Of a stretch of DNA of 6,791 nucleotides, positions 1-5,943 are shown in pieces. The DNA is from Chloroflexota bacterium (GTDB lineage Bacteria > Chloroflexota > UBA5177 > JANWHV01): positions 1 to 6,791 of the forward strand of contig JANWHO010000145.1 of assembly GCA_025450375.1 (NCBI GenBank). The letters run 5' to 3'. Position 1 is the stretch's first letter; each line of letters starts with the position of its first letter. The notes beneath the pieces were generated by a model that searched no databases, had not been told where the DNA came from, and saw only the letters and a list, made by a program, of their open reading frames with translations. The position numbers were made by a program, and so were the translations under genes.

Positions 1-2
1 AG

Positions 3-644
3 GGTGAATCCGGGCGTAAAATTGCCCACCGAGACGCGGCGGCGACCGCTGACAACCCAAGCCGGCTCCGCCAACTCTTCGACGATGGGGCCTACGTGAC
101 CAGACTGGGCCAGTTGACGGCGGCGGATCTCTTTGTCGAGAATGCCGACCGTGTGCTGGCGAATTATGGCAACTGGATGACCAACGCGAATAACGGCATC
201 ACCTTGATCGATAACATGGATTCCGCATCCCAGGGCCTGTGGGCGAATGATGATGTTGTTGGTAAGCACCACTATCTCGACGAACTGGCACCCTCCAACC
301 GGGATGCCCTTGTCAAGAGTCTCGTGGGCTGGCTCGGTAACGAAGTGAGGAACGGGATCAAGGGCGCGGATGCTGGACTCAAAGCATGGCTCAAGGAGCC
401 GGGGACAGGCGGAACCAGAGAACAGACCATCAAGGCGCAGTTAAAACTGGGGCTCGATCAGGGCTGCGCCCGAATCATCAAGCTTTATGCCACCAACAAG
501 ACGGGCAAGGAAGGGCGGGCGGCCAAGAAAGCAGCCAAACTTGCCTACAAGATGGATGTCAAAGCGGGCGATCATCAGGCAGGCGGCGTCAGCTACTGGG
601 AGCGGCTCAAGGCGCGCGCCCGGTACTTGCAGAAGCTCACCTAG
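3..644 (+). CDS. 3' part of a gene for a protein with a kinase-like C-terminal lobe (5' end outside the window)
   Basis: The frame is open from the left edge to the TAG at 642-644 (213 codons visible), so the start probably lies outside the window. A GTG at 96 has only a weak ribosome site, and the residues before it (RLRQLFDDGAYV) read as part of the same fold. Residues encoded at about 96-221 run LGQLTAADLFVENADR, then GNW, then ITLIDNMD. The N-x-DR step (Asp codon 147-149) followed by GN and a later I-D-N (Asp codon 210-212) resembles the catalytic and metal-binding loops of actin-fragmin-kinase/PI-kinase-like proteins found in some bacterial effectors. This is pattern recognition, not a verified match. 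The C-terminal third is Lys/Ala-rich and basic (KEGRAAKKAAKLAYK). The gene looks lower in GC, and richer in Asn and AT-ending codons, than its neighbours, which hints at transfer. Function is unknown; coding status is fairly secure. Confidence 0.7.
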   Translation, partial: GESGRKIAHRDAAATADNPSRLRQLFDDGAYVTRLGQLTAADLFVENADRVLANYGNWMTNANNGITLIDNMDSASQGLWANDDVVGKHHYLDELAPSNRDALVKSLVGWLGNEVRNGIKGADAGLKAWLKEPGTGGTREQTIKAQLKLGLDQGCARIIKLYATNKTGKEGRAAKKAAKLAYKMDVKAGDHQAGGVSYWERLKARARYLQKLT

Positions 645-804
645 CGGATCGGGCCGCATGAAGTGGGAATCACCGCGGCCCATAGGAGTGGGCGGGGTTT
701 ACGGGGCCTCCGACTGTGGTCGGATGGCAGGGACGGGACCGGCTGTGGCCGGGTGTGGCCCGTGGTCGGAGGGTGCATCTCGCTTTTGTGGTCGAGGACG
801 TCTG

Positions 805-922
805 TAGGAGCGCGGGTCTCCAGGCACCCGCTTCGTTCGGCGGCGGATCGGCATCTGGGGAGGACTGCTGCCGCCAACTGGCGGGTAGCCGCGCCCAGCG
901 GGCCTGGAGACCCGCGCTCCTA
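805..922. repeat. REP-like inverted pair, copy 1
   Basis: Two perfect 21-nt inverted arms (805-825 and 902-922) flank a 76-nt centre. Each arm also begins or ends a hairpin of its own. On the left, GCGGGT (812-817) pairs with ACCCGC (826-831) around the loop CTCCAGGC. On the right, GCGGG (898-902) pairs with CCCGC (911-915) around CCTGGAGA. This is the geometry of paired REP (BIME-like) elements. The same arms recur at 3561-3659 with an unrelated centre, so the arms are the conserved part. No transposase is visible; mobilisation in trans by a RAYT-type enzyme is possible but is inference. Confidence 0.8.
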
Positions 923-1024
923 GCCGGTGGCCACCGAGCCGGTCAAATGCCCTTCCACCATTCCTCGGTGCCCCGTGATCCGATGACTGGTGGCACTCGT
1001 GATCGCTCGTCCGGTAGACTGGAC

Positions 1025-1031
1025 GGGGAGG
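1025..1031 (+). promoter_or_regulatory. Ribosome binding site of the arginase-family gene
   Basis: GGGGAGG sits 5 bases before the ATG at 1037 and decides that start over the much longer open frame upstream. An adjacent in-frame GTG at 1034 is too close to the site to be preferred. Confidence 0.7.
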
Positions 1032-1036
1032 CCGTG

Positions 1037-1963
1037 ATGCCCAGGACGCTTGCCGTAATCGGTGCCCCAACCAGTGCGGGCGCCTACGCGCCGGGCCAGG
1101 AGAAGGCGCCGCGCGCCCTCCGCGAGGCCGGCCTGCTTGATCGTTTGCGCGAGGCCGGGATCGCGATACACGATTATGGCGATCTCCCGGTCTGGCGCTG
1201 GCAGCCCGATGCGGCCAACCGATTCGCCCAGAACCTCGGCGCAGTGGTCGAGAAGGCCCAGGCGCTGGCCGAACAGGTGCGCCAGGCGGCGGCGAGCGAC
1301 GAATTCACCCTGGTCCTGGGTGGTGACTGCACGATCGAGCTGGGCGTCGTATCGGGGCACCTCCAGGCCAATCCGCGGATTGGCCTGGTGTATTTCGACA
1401 TCCATGCCGACCTCAATACGCCCAAAAGTGTCCAGGACGGCGCGCTCGACTGGATGGGGATGGCGCATCTGCTGGGCGAGGACGACGCGGTGGTCGAGTT
1501 GAGTCGCCTGGGCCCACGCTACCCCTTGCTCTCCCCATCTCAGGTCGTCCTCTTCGCGCACGACAACGCCCGCGCAACGCCTTGGGAGCGGGAGACAATC
1601 GCCCGGAGCGCGTTGACGACGATCCCCGTGGCCGAGGTTGCCGCCGCTCCGGAGGAGGCCGCGGAACGGGCGCTCGCTCACTTGCGAGATGGTTACGACC
1701 GGATTCTGGTGCACTTCGACGTGGATACGATCGACTTCACCGATGCCCCGCTCTCCGAGAATACGGGCCGCAACTACGGCCTCCCCCTCGACACGGCGTT
1801 CCGTACCCTTACCGGTCTGCTGAAGGATGAACGAATCCGTGCCCTGACGATCACCGAACTGAATCCGGACCACGGAGCCGAGGATGGTTCCACCCTGGCG
1901 ATGTTTGCCGACCGTCTGGTGGGAGCGTTAAAGATGATACCCGGTTTGGTGGTTGCTCCCTGA
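1037..1963 (+). CDS. Arginase/agmatinase/formiminoglutamase-superfamily hydrolase with a GGDC metal motif
   Basis: A 308-residue protein of normal length for ureohydrolases, which use a two-manganese centre to hydrolyse guanidino or amidino groups, probably in the cytoplasm (no signal peptide or membrane segment). The family motifs appear in order: LGGDC at 94-98, FDIHADLN at 120-127, HFDVDTID at 226-233, and TELNP at 273-277. By family knowledge D121, H123, D125, D228 and D230 are metal ligands. The first ligand, His of the canonical GGDH, is Cys98 here, and the Pro that usually follows the last Asp is Phe234. The substrate cannot be read from sequence; arginine, agmatine, guanidinobutyrate and formiminoglutamate are all possible, and another amidine is equally likely. 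The start is fixed by a strong ribosome site. The gene stands alone, over 300 bases from its neighbours, so context gives no pathway. Confidence 0.93.
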   Translation: MPRTLAVIGAPTSAGAYAPGQEKAPRALREAGLLDRLREAGIAIHDYGDLPVWRWQPDAANRFAQNLGAVVEKAQALAEQVRQAAASDEFTLVLGGDCTIELGVVSGHLQANPRIGLVYFDIHADLNTPKSVQDGALDWMGMAHLLGEDDAVVELSRLGPRYPLLSPSQVVLFAHDNARATPWERETIARSALTTIPVAEVAAAPEEAAERALAHLRDGYDRILVHFDVDTIDFTDAPLSENTGRNYGLPLDTAFRTLTGLLKDERIRALTITELNPDHGAEDGSTLAMFADRLVGALKMIPGLVVAP

Positions 1964-1965
1964 AA

Positions 1966-2003
1966 CACAGATGGCACAGATTGCCACCGATGACACAGAT
2001 GGC
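1966..2003 (+). repeat. Three short degenerate direct repeats of CACAGATGGC
   Basis: CACAGATGGC (1966-1975), CACAGATTGC (1975-1984) and CACAGATGGC (1994-2003) lie just 3' of the arginase-family stop codon. Unit starts are 9 and 19 bases apart. Function unknown; it may be a relic of a dispersed intergenic repeat. Confidence 0.6.
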
Positions 2004-2258
2004 TCCGCTAAACAAGCGATCCATGTGGATCGCAGCCAGTGACCGCGAACTTCTGGAGATGGTACGGGACTTCAACGGCTGGAAGGCGCGCTTTGATTCC
2101 GTAATATTCCCACCCACTCGCGCTCCCAGGAAAGCCCGTACAACGTTGATCACTCTTCCAGGTTCGCTCTTCCCTCCAGGGGGACATGGGCCGGGCTCCT
2201 GAACGGGCTGCTACACTGAACGGTACCCGACCCTCGAAATGATTGAACTGTTGTATCT

Positions 2259-2263
2259 GGAGG
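2259..2263 (+). promoter_or_regulatory. Ribosome binding site selecting the GTG start at 2270
   Basis: GGAGG lies 6 bases before GTG 2270. The frame is open further upstream to base 2243, but that longer start (residues MNCCIWRSRV) would place the ribosome site inside the coding region and adds residues foreign to the family. Confidence 0.75.
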
Positions 2264-2269
2264 TCCCGC

Positions 2270-3562
2270 GTGCTTACCGCGCCTACGCAATCCCGTGTCG
2301 ACTTCGCCCCCTTCCGCTGTCGTTTCCCCGCCATGGCCCGTGAGGTCAGCGGGAGGATTCCCGCCTTTCTTGATAATCCCGCCGGTACTCAGGTGCCTCA
2401 AGAATTGATCGACGCCATGGGAGAGTATTTCCTGGGCGCCAACGCTAATCTGGACGGCGCCTTCCGAACCAGCCGCGCCTCCACCAGCCTGTTCGCCGAG
2501 ACGCACATGGCCATGGCCGATCTGCTGGGAGCCGCCTCGGCCCATGAAATCGTCCTCGGCCAGAACATGACTACCCTCACCTTCGCGATGAGCCGGGCGA
2601 TTGGCCGCACCCTGAGCGCGGGCGACGAAATCGTAGTGACCACTCTCGATCACGACGGGAACGTGGCCCCCTGGCGGGCCCTGGAGGAACGAGGCATCGT
2701 GATCAAGACGGCGGATATCCATCTGGAGGATTGCACCCTGGACATGGATTCGCTGGCGGCCCAGATCACCCCACGGACCAAACTGCTGGCGGTGACTCAC
2801 TGCTCCAATCTGGTGGGCACGACCGTGGATGTGCGGGCCGTGTGCAGGCTGGCCCGTGAGGCGGGGGCGCTGTCGTATATTGACGCCGTGCAGTACGCCG
2901 CCCACGGGCCGATTGACGTGCGGGACATTGGCTGCGACTTCCTCGTGTGCTCCTCCTATAAGTTTTTCGGTCCCCACATGGGGATCCTGTATGGGAAGCT
3001 GGAACATCTTGAGCGACTGGAGGCATACAAGGTACGCCCGTCCAGCAGCGTCCCGCCTGGGAAGTTCGAGACCGGCACCCTCAACTTCGAGGGCTGCGCC
3101 GGGCTGCTCGGCACGATCTCCTATCTGGAGAGCGTGGGTGAGGCAGCGATCGCCGCCGGGGTGAGCGTGCCCGCGGCCCCTACTGGACGGCGGGGCCGCC
3201 TCCTCCATGCCCTGGAGGCCATGCATGCCTGGGAGCGCGAGTTGGGCGAGCATCTGATTGCGGGATTGGCCGGGATCCCCGGTATCCGCATCTGGGGGAT
3301 CACCGATCCCGCGCGGTTGCATCAGCGGGTGCCGACCGTCTCCTTTACCCTGGCCGGGCATCACCCCGACGCCATCGCGGCGCGGCTGGGCGACGAGGAA
3401 ATCTATGTGTGGAGCGGGAACAATTACGCGGTCTCCCTTACCGAGCGGCTGGGTCTGGAGGAGCACGGCGGGATGGTGCGGGTAGGGCCCGTCCACTACA
3501 ATACCGTCGCTGAGATCGATCGACTGGTCTCCGTGGTGCGCGACATCGCGGGCACAAAATAG
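2270..3562 (+). CDS. Cysteine-desulfurase-like class V aminotransferase-fold PLP enzyme (VC1184-type subfamily), catalytic Cys absent
   Basis: A 430-residue cytoplasmic fold-type I PLP protein. The N-terminal FPAMAREVSGRIPAFLDNPA followed by GTQVPQ (38-44), then NANLDGAF (58-65), is typical of the VC1184 subfamily of SufS-like proteins. Visible PLP-site features are GQNMTT (97-102), the DHDGN loop (127-131), THCSN (176-180), YIDAVQ (203-208) with Asp205 expected to hold the pyridine nitrogen, and SSYKFFGPH (228-236) with Lys231 as the Schiff-base lysine. Where SufS carries its persulfide cysteine (RxGHHCA), this protein reads VWSGNNYA (380-387), so it should not form the usual persulfide. This loss is my recollection of the subfamily norm, not decay, because the rest of the fold is intact. 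The true reaction is unknown; 'cysteine desulfurase' would be an over-call. The TAG stop is supplied by the edge of a REP-like repeat. Confidence 0.93.
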   Translation: MLTAPTQSRVDFAPFRCRFPAMAREVSGRIPAFLDNPAGTQVPQELIDAMGEYFLGANANLDGAFRTSRASTSLFAETHMAMADLLGAASAHEIVLGQNMTTLTFAMSRAIGRTLSAGDEIVVTTLDHDGNVAPWRALEERGIVIKTADIHLEDCTLDMDSLAAQITPRTKLLAVTHCSNLVGTTVDVRAVCRLAREAGALSYIDAVQYAAHGPIDVRDIGCDFLVCSSYKFFGPHMGILYGKLEHLERLEAYKVRPSSSVPPGKFETGTLNFEGCAGLLGTISYLESVGEAAIAAGVSVPAAPTGRRGRLLHALEAMHAWERELGEHLIAGLAGIPGIRIWGITDPARLHQRVPTVSFTLAGHHPDAIAARLGDEEIYVWSGNNYAVSLTERLGLEEHGGMVRVGPVHYNTVAEIDRLVSVVRDIAGTK

Positions 3563-3659
3563 GGGCACGGGTCTCCAGGCCCGCCTGGTTCAGCGATGAA
3601 ATGTCATCCGGGCAGCGCGGTGGTTGTTTGCACGAGCGGGCCTGGAGACCCGCGCCCCT
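3561..3659. repeat. REP-like inverted pair, copy 2
   Basis: 24-nt inverted arms (3561-3584 and 3636-3659) match with one mismatch (A at 3567) and flank a 51-nt centre unrelated to copy 1. Each arm folds alone: CGGG (3568-3571) pairs with CCCG (3580-3583), and GCGGG (3636-3640) with CCCGC (3649-3653). The loop is TCTCCAGG or its complement, as in copy 1. The mismatched A removes the outer pair of the left hairpin. The left arm overlaps the stop codon of the PLP enzyme, so the element directly follows that gene and may act as its 3' mRNA structure. Confidence 0.8.
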
Positions 3660-3924
3660 TACCCGAGGTATCGCCGTACGAGCCCCAGTGTAAAGCTTCG
3701 GTAAAACATGCGACGGATCGGGCTTTTACCCCAATTGGGTGCTGATCCGTGCTTCCCCTTCTGGTAGGCTGGGAAGTGAGAGGACCAAGCCCTCTCGCCC
3801 GAACTCACCGGAAAATAGGAAGCGCGGGACACCCATGGATGCACGATTCTTACTCTTTCCCTGGCGGCGGCGATTGGGCCGAGGGCCCGTTGCCCGGTTC
3901 CCCTTCGGGCAGGAAGGGGATTCC
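3563..3924. other. 362-base intergenic region
   Basis: REP-like copy 2 occupies the first 97 bases. Beyond it are a dyad GGTAAAA (3700-3706)/TTTTACC (3724-3730), a 10-bp palindrome CCCAATTGGG (3730-3739) and CGGATC/GATCCG arms (3714-3719, 3744-3749). TAGGCT at 3765-3770 is a possible -10. From ATG 3835 the frame is open into the ParB-like gene and could extend it by 30 residues. Confidence 0.5.
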
Positions 3925-4644
3925 ATGTTGACCATGTTGCCGCCCCATCTTGAGCCAATTCCCGTGGACAGCGTGATCGGCAGCGTCGATCGCTACCGCC
4001 AGTTGGATGGCCGCTTTCGGCCCGGACGGCGGATGACCCAACGCCTCAGGGGCATCATCGGAGCGATGCGGAACGGGGTCCAGTTTCCCCCCATCGAGGT
4101 CTACCGTCTCGAAGGCGCCTGCTACGTCATTGATGGGCATCATCGAGTGGCGGCGGCGCTGGAGGTGGGCCAGTTGTATCTTGACGCGATGGTCATCGAA
4201 TGTCGTCCGCCGGCGGATGAGAGGAACCCCCTGGAGGCGGCGCGGATCGACTTTGGCCTGCGAACCGGCCTCCGCACCATTGCTTTCAGTACTCCGGCCC
4301 GCTACGCCGAGGCTCTCCAGCAGATCCACGAACATCGCTGGTACTTAAACGAACGCGGGAAGCCTATCTCTCTGCGAGAGGCATCCGAGGACTGGCGGCA
4401 GCACATTTTCGGGCCGGTAGTCCGGCAATTGGCCAGCGAACATCTGGTGCGCCCCGAGGCCATGGTCGAGGCGGGAGATCTCTACCTGCGGGTCAGCGAC
4501 CTGAAGTACGAGGTCAGCCGGGAACGCGGGCACGACATCGGCTTCCCGCTGGCCATCCGCGAATGGGTCGTCCGACACTATCCATCCGAGCCCGCCGCGT
4601 TCTTCAGTTCTCTGCTGGACATGAGCATGATGGCCGTGGGGTAG
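3925..4644 (+). CDS. Stand-alone ParB N-terminal (ParB/sulfiredoxin-fold) domain protein
   Basis: A 239-residue soluble protein. Residues 10-95 resemble a ParB/Srx domain: PIPVDSVIGSVDRYR, then FPPIEVYRLEGACYVIDGHH and RVAAALE. The DGHHR box (70-74) corresponds to the nucleotide- or phosphate-handling motif of this fold. In true ParB proteins the box is GERR-like and binds CTP; DGHHR versions occur in stand-alone relatives such as kinase-like or nuclease-like members. The remaining 140 residues contain no helix-turn-helix I can recognise and match no family I know. There is no ParA partner or parS-like site nearby, so a role in chromosome partition is unlikely. The start chosen has AGGAAGGGG (3911-3919) 5 bases upstream. 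An alternative ATG at 3835 would add 30 residues (FLLFPWRRR...), but that stretch has lower third-position GC (about 63% against about 78% just after 3925) and a poorly placed ribosome site. Confidence 0.82.
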   Translation: MLTMLPPHLEPIPVDSVIGSVDRYRQLDGRFRPGRRMTQRLRGIIGAMRNGVQFPPIEVYRLEGACYVIDGHHRVAAALEVGQLYLDAMVIECRPPADERNPLEAARIDFGLRTGLRTIAFSTPARYAEALQQIHEHRWYLNERGKPISLREASEDWRQHIFGPVVRQLASEHLVRPEAMVEAGDLYLRVSDLKYEVSRERGHDIGFPLAIREWVVRHYPSEPAAFFSSLLDMSMMAVG

Positions 4645-4710
4645 AAGCGAAAAGTGCCTTTGTGGCAGGGGAACGGGCAGGGCGTTGCTCCTTGCGTAGA
4701 GCACGATAAC

Positions 4711-4722
4711 CGTGCATGCACG
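4711..4722. repeat. 12-bp perfect palindrome
   Basis: CGTGCATGCACG is self-complementary and lies between two convergent genes. It could be a protein-binding site or chance; no T-tract follows. Confidence 0.35.
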
Positions 4723-4747
4723 ACCGGTGAGGCGCTATTGATAAGGC

Positions 4748-4770
4748 CAGCATGGGATAGGCCCACGCTG
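4748..4770. terminator. Possible hairpin between convergent genes
   Basis: CAGCATGGG (4748-4756) pairs with CCCACGCTG (4762-4770) at 8 of 9 positions around a 5-nt loop. It lies about 100 bases after the ParB-like stop and 8 bases past the DUF4037 stop on the other strand, so it could end both transcripts. Neither side has a U-tract, so it is not a canonical intrinsic terminator. Confidence 0.35.
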
Positions 4771-4777
4771 AACCGGA

Positions 4778-5884
4778 TTATCCCGGCTCTTTCCCTCTGT
4801 CAGGCATAATCGCCTGCTCTCTTCCCTCGTAAAGTGGGCGCAGGTGGGCACGAACTCCCGCGGATCCGAGAAAGTCCGTGCTGTCCGACAACTGATCGAC
4901 CGCCCCGCACCACGGGAGGGCCCGTACCGCCGGGTCCTGGATCGCTGCGCGGAGCGTGTCGACGATGCGGTCGGCGTGGATGACCAGGTAGGGCCGGTTA
5001 TAGTATGGGGACACCGTCGTTTGCACGGGCGGCGTAAGGCCAAATTGGTTATGCAGAGTCGTCACGGCGGCATATGATTCCGCGAGCCGGGCCTCGCGTT
5101 CGCGCCACCGATCTGCCTGGAGGGTCCGATCGAAGAGCGGACCAAGCGCCGGACCGCATGATAGTCGCGCGAAAGCAGTGCCGAACCACTTGCCGTAGGG
5201 AGCGTAACGGCGCTCGATCAAGAAACACAGACGCATCAGGTCACGTACGATACTCGCGGCGATCAGCAGGGAGCCGAGTTCATCACCCATGTCACCGGCT
5301 CGGCCCATGAATGCCTCCTGTTGGGCCATGCGCCGCCATTGCGCTGCCATCAGATACAGCCAGAGATCGTGAGGAAAGTAGGCGAGTCGGGCCCGCGTCG
5401 CGGTCAATTCGCCCGTTCCGTCGTGATACACGGCGCCGGCCGTCAGTTCCAGCAGCGTCTGCTCGGGCGTGATCAGCCAATCCACCACCCGCGGGCCGCC
5501 GGTCGGGTCGAATCCGAGATACGCGGTAAAAAAGCCGCGGACGGTATTGATCTCGATCCGATGTACCTCCGGCGCGTTGGGTTCCTCGTGGGATCGCCGC
5601 CACCGAGTGGGAAAGCCGTAGAATGTATGAGGCAGCGCGTCTTGCAGCGCGGCCTCGATCCGCGCCGCGTGGGCGGCATGATTGGGCTCGGTGAGAAAGA
5701 GGAACAGTCGTGGCCCCCAGTCGTGGTCAGTGGAGAGCGCGGTATCGTAACCCAGAACTTCCGAGCCAGGTCCCAAGAGGGCCGCGGCGTGTGGTACACC
5801 TGGAAAAGTGCCGCGTAAGAGCGGTCCAATCAGTTCCTCATAGAATAATCGACTCAGGCGCACCCCGCCGATGAACTCCGACAC
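4778..5884 (-). CDS. DUF4037-domain protein, nucleotidyltransferase-like
   Basis: A 368-residue soluble protein. The N-terminal FIGGVRLSRLFYEEL (4-18), then LGPGSEVLGYDTALSTDHDWG (37-57), then RRYAPYGKWFGTAF (225-238) are the signature blocks of the DUF4037 family as I know it. GS (40-41) followed by STDHDW (51-56, with Asp53 and Asp55) resembles the GS-x-D-x-D active site of Pol-beta-type nucleotidyltransferases, so transfer of a nucleotide to an unknown acceptor is the likely chemistry; this is inference. The start is GTG 5884-5882. An in-frame TGA three bases upstream (5890-5888) blocks a longer protein, and the family start position fits. A GGGGTGA stretch overlaps that stop as a weak ribosome site. 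The gene is convergent with the ParB-like gene and divergent from the 88-residue gene. Confidence 0.88.
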   Translation of the reverse strand: MSEFIGGVRLSRLFYEELIGPLLRGTFPGVPHAAALLGPGSEVLGYDTALSTDHDWGPRLFLFLTEPNHAAHAARIEAALQDALPHTFYGFPTRWRRSHEEPNAPEVHRIEINTVRGFFTAYLGFDPTGGPRVVDWLITPEQTLLELTAGAVYHDGTGELTATRARLAYFPHDLWLYLMAAQWRRMAQQEAFMGRAGDMGDELGSLLIAASIVRDLMRLCFLIERRYAPYGKWFGTAFARLSCGPALGPLFDRTLQADRWREREARLAESYAAVTTLHNQFGLTPPVQTTVSPYYNRPYLVIHADRIVDTLRAAIQDPAVRALPWCGAVDQLSDSTDFLGSAGVRAHLRPLYEGREQAIMPDRGKEPG

Positions 5885-5887
5885 GGG

Positions 5888-5926
5888 TCACCCCATTCCC
5901 CTGGCTTCGCCGCCTTCCGTAACCAT
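5888..5926 (-). CDS. 12-codon upstream mini-ORF, in frame with the DUF4037 gene
   Basis: ATG at 5926-5924 follows GAGGAG (5936-5931) with a 4-base gap, a better ribosome site than that of the DUF4037 GTG. It encodes MVTEGGEARGMG and stops at TGA 5890-5888, three bases before GTG 5884 and in the same frame. It could be a leader peptide coupling translation, or the true start of the downstream gene interrupted by a nonsense mutation or sequencing error. Confidence 0.4.
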   Translation of the reverse strand: MVTEGGEARGMG

Positions 5927-5937
5927 CTTTCTCCTCA

Positions 5938-5943
5938 ATTCTA
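5938..5943 (-). promoter_or_regulatory. Possible -10 element for the DUF4037 transcript
   Basis: TAGAAT on the - strand matches TATAAT at 5 of 6 positions. It is 12 bases before the mini-ORF ATG. No good -35 is seen at 16-18 bases. Confidence 0.3.

Larger units (their letters stand above)
645..1036. other. 392-base intergenic region
   Basis: No convincing gene lies here. The first part (about 660-800) is G-rich on the + strand, with repeated TGTGG and GTGGTCGGA words (716-724 and 762-770) and a small hairpin, TCCGAC/GTCGGA, at 709-724. The REP-like inverted pair fills 805-922. The last part holds a possible -10 hexamer TAGACT at 1015-1020, but no clear -35. The arginase frame stays open upstream to base 716, but that stretch reads through the repeat and looks non-coding. 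Confidence 0.6.
1964..2269. other. 306-base intergenic region
   Basis: The region begins with short CACAGAT repeats (1966-2003). A 73-codon open frame from a TTG at 1981 to 2202 has no ribosome site, runs through the repeat and ends in low-complexity Pro/Gly; I do not accept it as a gene, though its middle (about 2024-2090) could be a coding remnant. A TACACT hexamer at 2212-2217 is a possible -10 for the next gene, with no recognisable -35. Confidence 0.5.

Noticed and set aside
716..1036. In-frame upstream extension of the arginase-family gene (to a GTG at 716)
   Set aside because: It reads through the REP-like pair, has no family residues, and a strong ribosome site sits just before ATG 1037.
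645..1036. CRISPR array or tandem repeat
   Set aside because: The repeats here are one inverted pair plus short words; there is no regular repeat-spacer spacing.
920..1873. 317-codon open frame on the - strand opposite the arginase-family gene
   Set aside because: It is antisense to a gene with all the family motifs in order; it stays open because of high GC.
1981..2202. 73-codon + strand frame
   Set aside because: It has a TTG start without a ribosome site, runs across the CACAGAT repeats and ends in Pro/Gly. Only the middle could be a remnant.
2150..3568. 472-codon open frame on the - strand opposite the PLP enzyme
   Set aside because: It is a shadow of a clear enzyme gene, with Gly/His/Arg-rich low-complexity translation and no recognisable domain.
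3835..3924. 30-residue N-terminal extension of the ParB-like protein
   Set aside because: The ribosome site is poorly placed and third-position GC is lower than in the body of the gene. Kept as an alternative start, not the main call.
4645..4777. tRNA or small RNA gene between the convergent genes
   Set aside because: No cloverleaf or GGTTCRA-type T-loop is visible; only a palindrome and an imperfect hairpin.
5321..5818. 165-codon + strand frame opposite the DUF4037 gene
   Set aside because: It is antisense to a gene with strong family blocks; the translation looks random and Arg/Gly-rich.
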